DNA of 12,311 nt from an uncultured Bacilli bacterium (GTDB taxonomy: Bacteria; Bacillota_I; Bacilli_A; RF39; UBA660). Each line of letters opens with the position of its first letter. Positions within the stretch are counted from its first letter, which is position 1. The stretch covers positions 1 through 12,311 of the forward strand of contig CALVSV010000015.1 of NCBI GenBank assembly GCA_944359595.1, read 5' to 3'. The position numbers were made by a program, and so were the translations under genes. Positions 1 to 6,869 of this stretch are shown piece by piece. Below the pieces are notes generated by a model. It saw only the letters and a list, made by a program, of their open reading frames with translations. It was not told the origin of the DNA and did not search any database.

Positions 1-201
1 AAAAGAACGATGACCCCATATTCATCTAACAGTCCACAAGTATATACATATCCTTTTACTGGGCAAAGTTATGATACTGATTTTGTTAATGTATCCTATC
101 CTTCGATACACCCAGTCATCAATCTGAAATCAGACATTCTATATACTAGCGGTAATGGCACTAAAACAAGCCCATACACTATCGATCTTAACAGTATATA
201 A
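1..201 (+). CDS. C-terminal fragment of an exported or surface protein (partial, 5' end outside window)
   Basis: An open frame enters from the left edge and ends at TAA 199-201, giving 66 residues without a start in view. The ATG at position 10 has no Shine-Dalgarno before it, so I treat it as internal. The tail is rich in Ser, Thr, Tyr, Asn and Pro with few charged residues, as in extracellular proteins. It contains the pattern PVINLKSDI..SGNGTKTSPY.I close to the end. From memory, the 'VINLK(S/A)D...SG(D/N)GT...PY.I' ending recurs in secreted proteins of AT-rich gut Bacillota, often annotated as DUF6273-type; I could not check this by search. The rest of the gene, including any signal peptide, is outside the window. 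A terminator starts at the stop codon. Being a real coding end is fairly secure; the family is tentative. Confidence 0.7.
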   Translation, partial: KRTMTPYSSNSPQVYTYPFTGQSYDTDFVNVSYPSIHPVINLKSDILYTSGNGTKTSPYTIDLNSI

Positions 202-228
202 AAATCTAGTACATACTAGATTTTTTAT
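201..228 (+). terminator. Intrinsic terminator after the surface-protein gene
   Basis: AAAATCTAGT (201-210) pairs perfectly with ACTAGATTTT (215-224), leaving a 4-nt loop. The descending arm runs into TTTTTT (221-226). The stem begins at the last base of the stop codon. It separates the left-edge gene from the thioredoxin gene. Confidence 0.85.
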
Positions 229-236
229 TATAAATT

Positions 237-245
237 TGATACAAT
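237..245 (+). promoter_or_regulatory. Extended -10 promoter for the thioredoxin gene
   Basis: TGATACAAT reads as the extended -10 form TG-n-TACAAT (5 of 6 matches to TATAAT). No good -35 exists at the expected distance, where the sequence is TAGATT inside the preceding terminator. Extended -10 promoters can work without a strong -35. Transcription would start near 252, leaving a leader of about 18 nt that contains the Shine-Dalgarno AAAGGA (255-260). Confidence 0.5.
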
Positions 246-269
246 TACATTGTGAAAGGACTGAATATA

Positions 270-566
270 ATGAAAATAAATTATTTAGAAGAAGATAATT
301 TTGATAAAATGATCAGTGGTAAAAAAATATTGGTTGATTTTTATGCTGATTGGTGCGGACCATGCAAGATGCTTGGTAAAGTTTTAGAAAGTAGTGATAT
401 AGATATCGAATGTTTAAAAGTAAATATCGATAAATATAGTGATTTAGCTACTAAATATAGAGTAATGAGTATTCCAACAGTTATTATGTTTGATGATGGA
501 AAAGAAATTAAAAAAAATGTAGGGTTTATGGACGAAGATGAATTAAAAGAATTTGTTAATAATTAA
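270..566 (+). CDS. Thioredoxin-family protein
   Basis: A 98-aa cytoplasmic thioredoxin-fold protein with the classical active site WCGPC at residues 28-32. It follows the usual beta-strand context LVDFYADWCGPC, and the cis-proline is in SIPT (Pro69). The family reduces protein disulfides and is recycled by thioredoxin reductase. No export signal is present, so it should act in the cytoplasm. I chose ATG 270, although an in-frame GTG lies at 252. The Shine-Dalgarno AAAGGA (255-260) sits between them, properly spaced for ATG 270, and the protein then starts at the normal thioredoxin N-terminus. At 98 residues it is slightly shorter than the usual 105 or so, mainly in the helix after the active site (K33 onward). 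It is monocistronic between two terminators. It could be the housekeeping TrxA or a paralogue; no reductase is visible nearby, so I give no gene symbol. Confidence 0.92.
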   Translation: MKINYLEEDNFDKMISGKKILVDFYADWCGPCKMLGKVLESSDIDIECLKVNIDKYSDLATKYRVMSIPTVIMFDDGKEIKKNVGFMDEDELKEFVNN

Positions 567-607
567 ATCATAGAAGATAAACTCTTTCTATGATTTAACT
601 TTTTAAT
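563..607 (+). terminator. Intrinsic terminator after the thioredoxin gene
   Basis: TTAAATCATAGAA (563-575) pairs perfectly with TTCTATGATTTAA (586-598) around a 10-nt loop, followed by CTTTTTAA. The stem begins inside the stop codon region. Confidence 0.88.
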
Positions 608-649
608 ACTTTTTTTATTAAATATATTTTAATTTATCCTATATTATAG

Positions 650-655
650 TATAAT
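650..655 (+). promoter_or_regulatory. Candidate -10 box for the sensor/YihY unit
   Basis: A perfect TATAAT lies 28 bases before the start codon at 684, in the short gap after the thioredoxin terminator. The -35 position (about 627-632, TTTTAA) is a poor match to TTGACA. As the only upstream gap for the three following genes, it is the likely promoter of that unit. Confidence 0.5.
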
Positions 656-683
656 TAATTCATAAAATATAGGAGATGTTAAA

Positions 684-1172
684 ATGAAGAAGATAATAAA
701 AAAAATTAAAAATGCATGGAATAATAATAGAATTGTATTTTTGTTTACTGTAGTGTTGATAACTTTTGTAGTTGTATTTTCATCAATGTTGATATCTATG
801 TATGCTGGATCTGGTGATAAATATGGGAATAGACTTGCCGGTATAGAAGATGTTAAATTAGATAAAAATATTGGTAAAGATATAGAAGAAAAGTTAAAAG
901 AAAATGAAATAGTTGATGATGTAGAGACTGATTTAAAAGGTAAAACATATAATATATTGATATATTTAGTTGATAATTCTGATGTTAATACTATAGTAGA
1001 AGATGCTGAAAATATTATTGATATATTTACAAAAGATGAATTAAATTTTTATGATATACAAGTATTTATTACATCTACTATAGATACTGAAGAAGGAGAT
1101 AAGACTGATAAAACAATTGTTGGGTATAGAAATTCTTATAAAGAAGAGTTTTCTTGGACTAACAATAGATAG
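684..1172 (+). CDS. Unrecognised membrane-anchored protein
   Basis: A 162-aa protein I do not recognise. Residues 1-16 are strongly basic (MKKIIKKIK...). Residues 18-40 form one hydrophobic segment, giving an N-terminal anchor with the rest outside by the positive-inside rule. There is no lipobox Cys. The outer part, from about residue 48, is acidic. It has the look of a small alpha/beta domain: a helix-like stretch (DIEEKLKENEIVDDV), a strand KTYNILIYLVD, a helix VNTIVEDAENIIDIF and a strand YDIQVFIT. This order resembles small Asp23- or BON-like folds, but that is inference only. The start is supported by AGGAG 671-675. Its stop TAG (1170-1172) overlaps the AGGAG Shine-Dalgarno (1171-1175) of the sensor gene that follows, so the two are co-transcribed and probably coupled. 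A role as a partner of the sensor is possible but unproven. Confidence 0.85.
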   Translation: MKKIIKKIKNAWNNNRIVFLFTVVLITFVVVFSSMLISMYAGSGDKYGNRLAGIEDVKLDKNIGKDIEEKLKENEIVDDVETDLKGKTYNILIYLVDNSDVNTIVEDAENIIDIFTKDELNFYDIQVFITSTIDTEEGDKTDKTIVGYRNSYKEEFSWTNNR

Positions 1173-1185
1173 GAGTTAATCTTAT

Positions 1186-3228
1186 ATGAAAAAAAATAAA
1201 AAAATATTAATAATAAGTGGAGCGCTCATAGTTTTAATAGCGCTTTTAACAACTGTATTTGTAGTGCTTACTACACCCGATAAAAATACTACACTTACAG
1301 CGATAGAAAAAAGATATGTAACACAAAATAAAAATAATGTAATTAATATAGCAGTACCTAATGACATACCTGTATTTGGTTTCAATGGGGAAGGTGTGTT
1401 TTTTGATTTTATTGATGATTTTTCAGAAAATATAGGTTTAGAACTTAATAAAGTACCATATAATGCTTTTGATGAACCATCACTATATGATTATAAATTT
1501 GAAGTAGTTAATAGTGTTAAGAAAGATCAAATATTAGTATATCAAGATTATTATGTTGCTTTATCATTAGAACCTAATAGAATAAATAGTATAGATAAAT
1601 TGGAAAAATTAAATATTGGATGTTTAAGTAATCAAATGGATAATATAACTTATTATTTAGAGGGTATAGATGCAGCATTTATATCTAAAGAAAATGTTAC
1701 AGAATTGTTTGAAGGACTTGAAAAAAATGAATTTGATACAATAATATTACCATATATGATGTACATTAATAATATATTAGAGAAGAATTATAATATTATA
1801 TATAGTTTTAATGATTTAAAAGCTAATTATTGTTTGACAATGTCAAAAGATAATGAAACAGTTAATAAAATAATGAAAAAATATTATGAATTGTGGAGAA
1901 GTTCTAATTACATTGATTCATATAATCAAGCTTATAATTCACTTTATAATGATGTTAAAAATATAGATTCAAGAACACAAGCTAAATTAGTTGAAAAAGT
2001 ATATACTTATGGGTATGTAGATAATTTACCATATGAAAGTGTTGTAAATAAAAAGTTAGTGGGTATTAATGGTGAGTATTTAAATAATTTTATGAGACTT
2101 ACTAATACAGAATTTAAACTTAAAAAATATACATCAATAAGTGATCTTATAGAAGCTTTTGACAATAATGAAATAGATATGATGTTTAATAATTTTAGTA
2201 CAAATAATACATTATCTAATGCATATCAAACAACTTCTACATTTAAAGAAAATTATGTAGTTGTAACAAATATTTTAAATACACAAGTTATGGATTCTAT
2301 TAAAGCATTAAAGGGAAAAACTGTTTATTCGTTAGAAGATAGTGATTTATCAACATTTATTAAAGTTAATACTGAAGCTAATTTAAAAACATATAAAAAT
2401 TATAGTGTATTATTAAATAATTTAAAAGATGATATGTTGATAGTAATGGAAGAAGATGTTTATAATTATTATAAAAATAATGAATTAAGAAATTATTATA
2501 TTGTATATGAAGATGAGTTTGAAAATTCATATAACTTTATAATTAAAAATAATAATAGTAATAAAACATTGTTACAGATGTTTAATGATTTTATATCTAG
2601 TCAAAATTATGATTATGTTAAGATGAGCGCATATAAAAATATAGTTACTAATCCTAAAAATCAAACATTGTCTCAAACATTATTAAACTATATATTATTT
2701 GTTGTATTACCTATAATAATAGTTGTTACTATATTAAGTATTGTATTTAAGAAGAAAAAAGAAAAAAATATAATTAAAAAAGATGAAAAATTAAGATATG
2801 TTGATATGCTTACATCTCTTAAGAATAGAAATTATTTGAATGCGAACATAAGTGCATGGGATGAAGCTAAGATTTATCCACAAGCAATCATTATAATAGA
2901 TTTAAATAATATCAAATATATTAATGATAATTTTGGACATGAAGAAGGGGACAATGAAATTAAATTTGCTGCTAATGTACTTATTAAATCTCAACTAGAA
3001 AATAGTGAAATAATAAGAACAGATGGAAATGAATTTCTAATATACTTGATTGGTTATAAAGAAGATCAAATCATTAATTACATGAGAAAATTATATAAAG
3101 CCATGAAATCTTTACCACATGGATATGGGGCTGCTTTTGGTTATAGTATGATAGAAAATGATACTAAATTACTTGATGATGCAATTAACGAAGCAACACT
3201 TGATATGAGGAGTAATAAAGAATCTTAG
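1186..3228 (+). CDS. Transmembrane sensor: solute-binding-like outer region plus degenerate GGDEF domain
   Basis: A 680-aa protein in four parts. There is an N-terminal membrane segment (residues about 6-28) and a long external region (about 48-495). That region reads as two successive periplasmic-binding-like units of the SBP_bac_3 type, each opening like NVINIAVPNDIPVFGF and VYTYGYVDNLPYESVV. A second membrane segment follows (about 502-522), then a cytoplasmic GGDEF-type domain (about 536-680). GGDEF landmarks are the D-x-LT-x-L-x-NR motif at 540-548, the metal-site DLN at 572-574, GHEEGD, and the active-site loop. That loop reads DGNEF (613-617) in place of GGDEF. The third position normally supplies a metal ligand (Glu370 in PleD) but is Asn615 here, and the second Asp of the usual D-x-D is Asn574. 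Catalytic c-di-GMP synthesis is therefore doubtful; the domain may bind nucleotide or signal by contact. No EAL or HD-GYP domain is attached. It starts 13 nt after the upstream gene and its stop overlaps the next Shine-Dalgarno. The architecture is fairly sure; ligand and output are unknown. Confidence 0.88.
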   Translation: MKKNKKILIISGALIVLIALLTTVFVVLTTPDKNTTLTAIEKRYVTQNKNNVINIAVPNDIPVFGFNGEGVFFDFIDDFSENIGLELNKVPYNAFDEPSLYDYKFEVVNSVKKDQILVYQDYYVALSLEPNRINSIDKLEKLNIGCLSNQMDNITYYLEGIDAAFISKENVTELFEGLEKNEFDTIILPYMMYINNILEKNYNIIYSFNDLKANYCLTMSKDNETVNKIMKKYYELWRSSNYIDSYNQAYNSLYNDVKNIDSRTQAKLVEKVYTYGYVDNLPYESVVNKKLVGINGEYLNNFMRLTNTEFKLKKYTSISDLIEAFDNNEIDMMFNNFSTNNTLSNAYQTTSTFKENYVVVTNILNTQVMDSIKALKGKTVYSLEDSDLSTFIKVNTEANLKTYKNYSVLLNNLKDDMLIVMEEDVYNYYKNNELRNYYIVYEDEFENSYNFIIKNNNSNKTLLQMFNDFISSQNYDYVKMSAYKNIVTNPKNQTLSQTLLNYILFVVLPIIIVVTILSIVFKKKKEKNIIKKDEKLRYVDMLTSLKNRNYLNANISAWDEAKIYPQAIIIIDLNNIKYINDNFGHEEGDNEIKFAANVLIKSQLENSEIIRTDGNEFLIYLIGYKEDQIINYMRKLYKAMKSLPHGYGAAFGYSMIENDTKLLDDAINEATLDMRSNKES

Positions 3229-3237
3229 GTGAATTAA

Positions 3238-4113
3238 ATGAAAAGAATAAAAATTAAAATTCAAAATATACTAAGTAAAATTATATTAATATTAAGAAGA
3301 CCGGATATGAACATATTACCAGGACATATTGCGTTCTTCTTTGTGTTATCACTAATTCCATTACTTACACTTGTAACTTATTTTGCAACTCTTTTTAATA
3401 TACCTATACATGAGATTGGAAATACAGTAACTCTACCAAATGGAATAGTTGAATTTCTAACTCCAGCATTAACTGATACTACTATTTCTTTAGGCAATGT
3501 ATTAATATTGTTAATATCGTTTATCGTAGCTTCTAATGGGGCTGATTCTATAATAATTATTTCAAACAAGTTATATAGTATTAAACAATCTGGATTTTTT
3601 CAAAGAAGAATTAAAGCAATAATAGTTACTATTATATTTATAATATTATTCTTATTTATGTTATTAATACCTGTATTTGGAAATATTTTAATAGAGTTTA
3701 TTAGTAATTTTGTAAATGAAACAGTATATAATTCTATAAAAACTATATATAATATTTTGCAGTTTCCATTAACACTTTTATTTGTATATTTAAATATTAA
3801 GCTTATTTATACTTTGGCACCTGATAAAGATATTAATAGTAAAGAAGTAAATAAGGGTGCGATATTTACAACATTATCATGGGTAATAATAGTACAAACA
3901 TATTCATACTATGTAAATAATTTTGCGAATTATGGCAGAATTTATGGTAATTTATCTAATTTAGTTGTTTTGATGTTATTTATATATTTATTATCAACAA
4001 TTTTTGTTATTGGAATGGCTTTAAATGCATATAAAGTTGAATTAGATGATGAAATAAATAGAACTGGAAGTATGAATATTATTAAATCGTTACATAATAA
4101 AAGTGGGAAGTAG
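3238..4113 (+). CDS. YihY/BrkB-family integral membrane protein
   Basis: A 291-aa polytopic membrane protein. Its opening carries the YihY/BrkB signature: a basic helix, then RRPDMNILPGHIAFFFVLSL (20-39), leading into the first membrane helix. I count six hydrophobic segments at about 29-52, 83-108, 127-156, 172-193, 208-229 and 240-265. The family pattern continues in the TLAPDKDINSKEVNKGAIF loop (192-210), and the helix-6 segment ends in an A-N-A-Y-K-V-E motif (262-268, usual form 'GAELNA'). The length is normal for the family. Its biochemical function is not firmly established; the old name 'ribonuclease BN' is a misassignment. The Shine-Dalgarno (AGGTGA, from 3227) overlaps the stop of the sensor gene (3226-3228), which implies translational coupling. 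A hairpin formed over its own stop codon closes the unit. Confidence 0.9.
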   Translation: MKRIKIKIQNILSKIILILRRPDMNILPGHIAFFFVLSLIPLLTLVTYFATLFNIPIHEIGNTVTLPNGIVEFLTPALTDTTISLGNVLILLISFIVASNGADSIIIISNKLYSIKQSGFFQRRIKAIIVTIIFIILFLFMLLIPVFGNILIEFISNFVNETVYNSIKTIYNILQFPLTLLFVYLNIKLIYTLAPDKDINSKEVNKGAIFTTLSWVIIVQTYSYYVNNFANYGRIYGNLSNLVVLMLFIYLLSTIFVIGMALNAYKVELDDEINRTGSMNIIKSLHNKSGK

Positions 4114-4129
4114 TAATTCCCACTTATTT
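4101..4129 (+). terminator. Hairpin over the yihY-family stop codon (weak terminator)
   Basis: AAGTGGGAA (4101-4109) pairs perfectly with TTCCCACTT (4117-4125), and the stop codon TAG lies in the loop. Only ATTTGT follows, so the U-tract is poor. It may act as a 3'-end protecting hairpin, with the better terminator at 4211 doing the termination. Confidence 0.55.
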
Positions 4130-4210
4130 GTGGACTTTAGAGTACAAAAACGTTTTATAGGAACTTAATCATGTATTTATAATCTCCTTGTTTTAACTTT
4201 AAAGTTTAAT

Positions 4211-4237
4211 GGACGCTATTTAATAGCGTTCTTTTTA
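4211..4237 (+). terminator. Intrinsic terminator between the yihY-family gene and typA
   Basis: GGACGCTA (4211-4218) pairs with TAGCGTTC (4224-4231), including one G-U pair, around a 5-nt loop, and is followed by TTTTTA. It lies just upstream of the typA promoter. It therefore most likely ends transcription arriving from the sensor/YihY unit rather than acting on typA. Confidence 0.7.
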
Positions 4238-4245
4238 TAAAACTC

Positions 4246-4273
4246 TTGACATAACAGCAAATAATTTGATAAT
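4246..4273 (+). promoter_or_regulatory. Sigma-A-type promoter of typA
   Basis: A perfect -35 TTGACA (4246-4251), a 16-bp spacer and the -10 GATAAT (4268-4273). Transcription would start near 4280, giving a leader of about 30 nt with the Shine-Dalgarno AGGAG (4295-4299). It sits directly after a terminator, so typA appears to have its own promoter. Confidence 0.75.
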
Positions 4274-4309
4274 ATATATTGGTATTTATTCGTTAGGAGT
4301 TGGAGTTTT

Positions 4310-6121
4310 ATGGATAAAATAATTAATGTTGCAGTTGTTGCGCATGTTGATGCTGGTAAATCAACTTTGGTTGATGCATTACTTAATCAAAGTGGTGTTT
4401 TTAGAGAAAATGAAGAAGTAGTAGATTGTGTCATGGATAGTGATGATATTGAGCGTGAACGTGGTATAACTATATATTCTAAAAATTGCGCTATAAAACA
4501 TAACGGAGTAAAAATAAATATTGTAGATACTCCAGGACACGCAGATTTTTCATCAGAAGTTGAACGTGTTATGAAAACAGTAGACACAGTAATATTAATA
4601 GTTGATGCTCAAGAAGGTGTAATGCCACAAACTAGATTTGTATTAGAAAAAGCATTACAACAAGGACTTAAACCTATATTATTCATAAATAAAATTGATA
4701 AAAAAGATGCAAGAATTGATGAAGCTGTTAATATGACATTTGATACGTTTGTGGAATTAGGAGCAACAGATGAACAGCTTGATTTTCCAATATTATATGG
4801 TATTGGTAAACAAGGTATCGCTAAAAAAGATATAGATGATGATTCAAAAGATTTAACTCCTTTATTTGATGTATTGTTTTCTCATGTTAAACCATATGAA
4901 GGTAGTGTTAATGATAATTTACAAATGCAAATATCAAGTTTAGGATATGATGATTATATAGGTAGACTTGGTATTGGTAGAGTTACAAAAGGAGTAATAA
5001 AATCTGGTGAAATGGTAAGTGTTGTAAGAAAAGATGGGGAAGTTACACATAATAAAATTTCTAAATTATTTGTAAATCAAGGACTTAATAGAGTTGAGGT
5101 TAAAGAAGCATATTATGGTGATATTGTAACTGTCGCAGGAATAGATAATATATCTATAGGAGAAACTATTTGTGATCCAGATCATGTAGAAGCCTTACCT
5201 ATGATAGAAATTGAACCACCTACACTATCTATGAATTTTTTACCTAATACTTCACCATTTTCTGGGCGTAGCGGAAAATATGTAACAACTAGACATATTA
5301 AAGAAAGACTTGAAAGAGAGTTAGAAACTAATGTTGGATTAAGAGTTGAAGAAATTAAAGATGGGGATGGAGGATATAAAGTATCTGGTAGAGGTGAATT
5401 GCATTTATCTATTTTATTAGAGAACATGAGAAGAGAAGGTTTTGAATTAGGTGTATCAAAACCAGAAGTTTTAACAAAAAATATTGATGGTAAAACATAT
5501 GAACCGTTTGAAAAGGTATTAGTTACTGTTCCTGATGAGTATGCTGGAACAATTATTAATGATTTAAATGAAAGAAAAGGTATAATGCAATCTATGATAA
5601 GTGAAGAAGGGTATACTAAATTAATTTATTTATCACCTACACGTGGACTTATAGGATATAGAAGTAGCTTTATAACTAATACTAAAGGTGAAGGAGTTAT
5701 GGTTAAAAGTTTTGATTCATATATGCCTTATGCCGGAGAAATTAAATCAAGAAAAAACGGAGTTTTAGTATCTATGGTAGATGGAAAAACTATGGCGTTC
5801 TCATTATATAATTTATCAGATAGAGGTACTATGATTGTAGAACCGGCAACTGAAGTATATGTTGGAATGATTATAGGAATAAATAATAGAAATGAAGATT
5901 TAAATGTAAATCCATGTAAAAATAAAAATTTAACTAATACACGTGCAAGTGGATCTGATGACGCTATAACATTATCACCACCAAAAACATTTACTTTAGA
6001 AGAAGCTTTAGAATTTATTGATGACGATGAACTTGTAGAAGTTACTCCTGACGCGATAAGATTAAGAAAAAAGGATTTGGATCCTAAAACAAGATTAAAA
6101 CTACAAAATAAACAAAATTAG
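4310..6121 (+). CDS. typA: Ribosome-associated translational GTPase TypA/BipA
   Basis: A 603-aa translational GTPase, near the usual 605-615 aa of TypA. The G domain shows G1 AHVDAGKST (11-19), G2 RGITI (51-55), G3 DTPGH (73-77, with catalytic His77) and G4 NKID (127-130). The G5 region reads YGIGKQG, not the more usual YAS(A/G)K-x-G. The later domains are typical of TypA rather than EF-G or TetM: PPTLSMNFLPNTSPFSGRSG, the GRGELHLSILLENMRREGFE block, the SPTRGLIGYRSSF block and the C-terminal block with NRNEDLNVNPCKNKNLTN. TypA binds the 70S ribosome in an EF-G-like way and supports 50S assembly and growth under stress or cold. The G1 motif has DAGKST where most TypA proteins have DHGKTT; the Lys and the hydroxyl residue are kept, so activity is expected. 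The gene is monocistronic: own promoter upstream, strong terminator starting at the stop codon. Start ATG 4310 follows AGGAGTTGGAG. Confidence 0.97.
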   Translation: MDKIINVAVVAHVDAGKSTLVDALLNQSGVFRENEEVVDCVMDSDDIERERGITIYSKNCAIKHNGVKINIVDTPGHADFSSEVERVMKTVDTVILIVDAQEGVMPQTRFVLEKALQQGLKPILFINKIDKKDARIDEAVNMTFDTFVELGATDEQLDFPILYGIGKQGIAKKDIDDDSKDLTPLFDVLFSHVKPYEGSVNDNLQMQISSLGYDDYIGRLGIGRVTKGVIKSGEMVSVVRKDGEVTHNKISKLFVNQGLNRVEVKEAYYGDIVTVAGIDNISIGETICDPDHVEALPMIEIEPPTLSMNFLPNTSPFSGRSGKYVTTRHIKERLERELETNVGLRVEEIKDGDGGYKVSGRGELHLSILLENMRREGFELGVSKPEVLTKNIDGKTYEPFEKVLVTVPDEYAGTIINDLNERKGIMQSMISEEGYTKLIYLSPTRGLIGYRSSFITNTKGEGVMVKSFDSYMPYAGEIKSRKNGVLVSMVDGKTMAFSLYNLSDRGTMIVEPATEVYVGMIIGINNRNEDLNVNPCKNKNLTNTRASGSDDAITLSPPKTFTLEEALEFIDDDELVEVTPDAIRLRKKDLDPKTRLKLQNKQN

Positions 6122-6151
6122 ATATAATCTGAAATATATCTAGTTTTTTTT
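6114..6151 (+). terminator. Intrinsic terminator after typA
   Basis: The stretch 6114-6126 (ending TTAGATATA) pairs with 6135-6147 (TATATCTAGTTTT) with one G-U pair and an 8-nt loop. The U-run is 6144-6151. The stem includes the typA stop codon. Confidence 0.82.
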
Positions 6152-6196
6152 ATAAAAATTAGCCTAAAACTATATAAATTATAGTAAAATATTAGC

Positions 6197-6231
6197 TATA
6201 ATACTTTAAATATTTTAAGAAATGTTATAAA
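6197..6231 (+). promoter_or_regulatory. Candidate promoter elements for the RDD-lysS-permease operon
   Basis: Two possible -10 boxes lie between the typA terminator and the RDD gene. One is a perfect TATAAT at 6197-6202. The other is an extended form, TG-T-TATAAA, at 6223-6231. Neither has a good -35. The second would give a leader of only about 13 nt, with the Shine-Dalgarno GGTGA (6240-6244) almost at its 5' end. I cannot decide between them. Confidence 0.4.
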
Positions 6232-6250
6232 ATAGTATTGGTGAAGTGAA

Positions 6251-6868
6251 ATGAATGCAAGTTTTTCAAAAAGATTTTCTGCTTTTGTAATTGATTTATT
6301 AATTATATCTTTAATATGTAATATTATTACTTGGGTTATTCCAGTAAGTGATAATTATAAGAGTTTGTCCTCAAAATTAAATGATACTGCAGAAGTATAT
6401 AGTGATAAGATAATTAAAAACGAAACAGAAATAGATATTAGTGTTTTTGAAGACTATATTGATGAAGTGTCTCCTATAACTTATCAAATGGAAAAAGAAA
6501 CATTTATATCTAAAATAATTATTGTTGTTGTTTATATTGCTTATTATATAATTTATCAATATAAAAATAATGGACAAACATTAGGTAAAAAATTTATGAA
6601 GATAAAAGTAGAAAAACAAGATGGTACATTACAAATAAATGATATGATATTTAGAAGTTTTATAATAAACTCTGTATTATCTAGTTTAATATATATTATA
6701 TTATTATTTACTACTAAGAATATGACATACTTAATATGTACAGAAATTGTGTCAATAATATTTGGAATACTTATATTAGTAAGTGGTATTATGTGTATTG
6801 CACGTAAAGATAAAAAAACATTACAAGATATAATAACAAAAACACATGTTGTAGAAATGGGTGAATAA
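6251..6868 (+). CDS. RDD-family membrane protein
   Basis: A 205-aa membrane protein with the hallmarks of the RDD family. The opening SFSKRFSAFVIDLLII holds the Arg (R8) and the Asp in helix 1 (D15). NNGQTLGKKFMKIKV (107-119) follows helix 2, and the C-terminal RKDKKTLQDIITKTHVV (185-201) carries the third conserved Asp. Membrane segments lie at about 10-30, 87-104, 133-153 and 160-184, with a charged external loop of about 55 residues after the first helix. RDD proteins are widespread. A few are linked to ion transport or stress, but no general function is known. GGTGA (6240-6244) precedes the ATG. The stop TAA (6866-6868) is one base from the lysS start, so the two genes are in one operon. 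The family is sure; the function is not. Confidence 0.88.
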   Translation: MNASFSKRFSAFVIDLLIISLICNIITWVIPVSDNYKSLSSKLNDTAEVYSDKIIKNETEIDISVFEDYIDEVSPITYQMEKETFISKIIIVVVYIAYYIIYQYKNNGQTLGKKFMKIKVEKQDGTLQINDMIFRSFIINSVLSSLIYIILLFTTKNMTYLICTEIVSIIFGILILVSGIMCIARKDKKTLQDIITKTHVVEMGE

Positions 6869-6869
6869 A

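Noticed and set aside
4310..6121. Ribosomal-protection tetracycline resistance protein (TetM type), suggested by AHVDAGKST
   Set aside because: The PNTSPFSGRSG and SPTRGLIGYRSSF blocks, the C-terminal NRNEDLNVNPCKNKNLTN block and the 603-aa length are TypA features.
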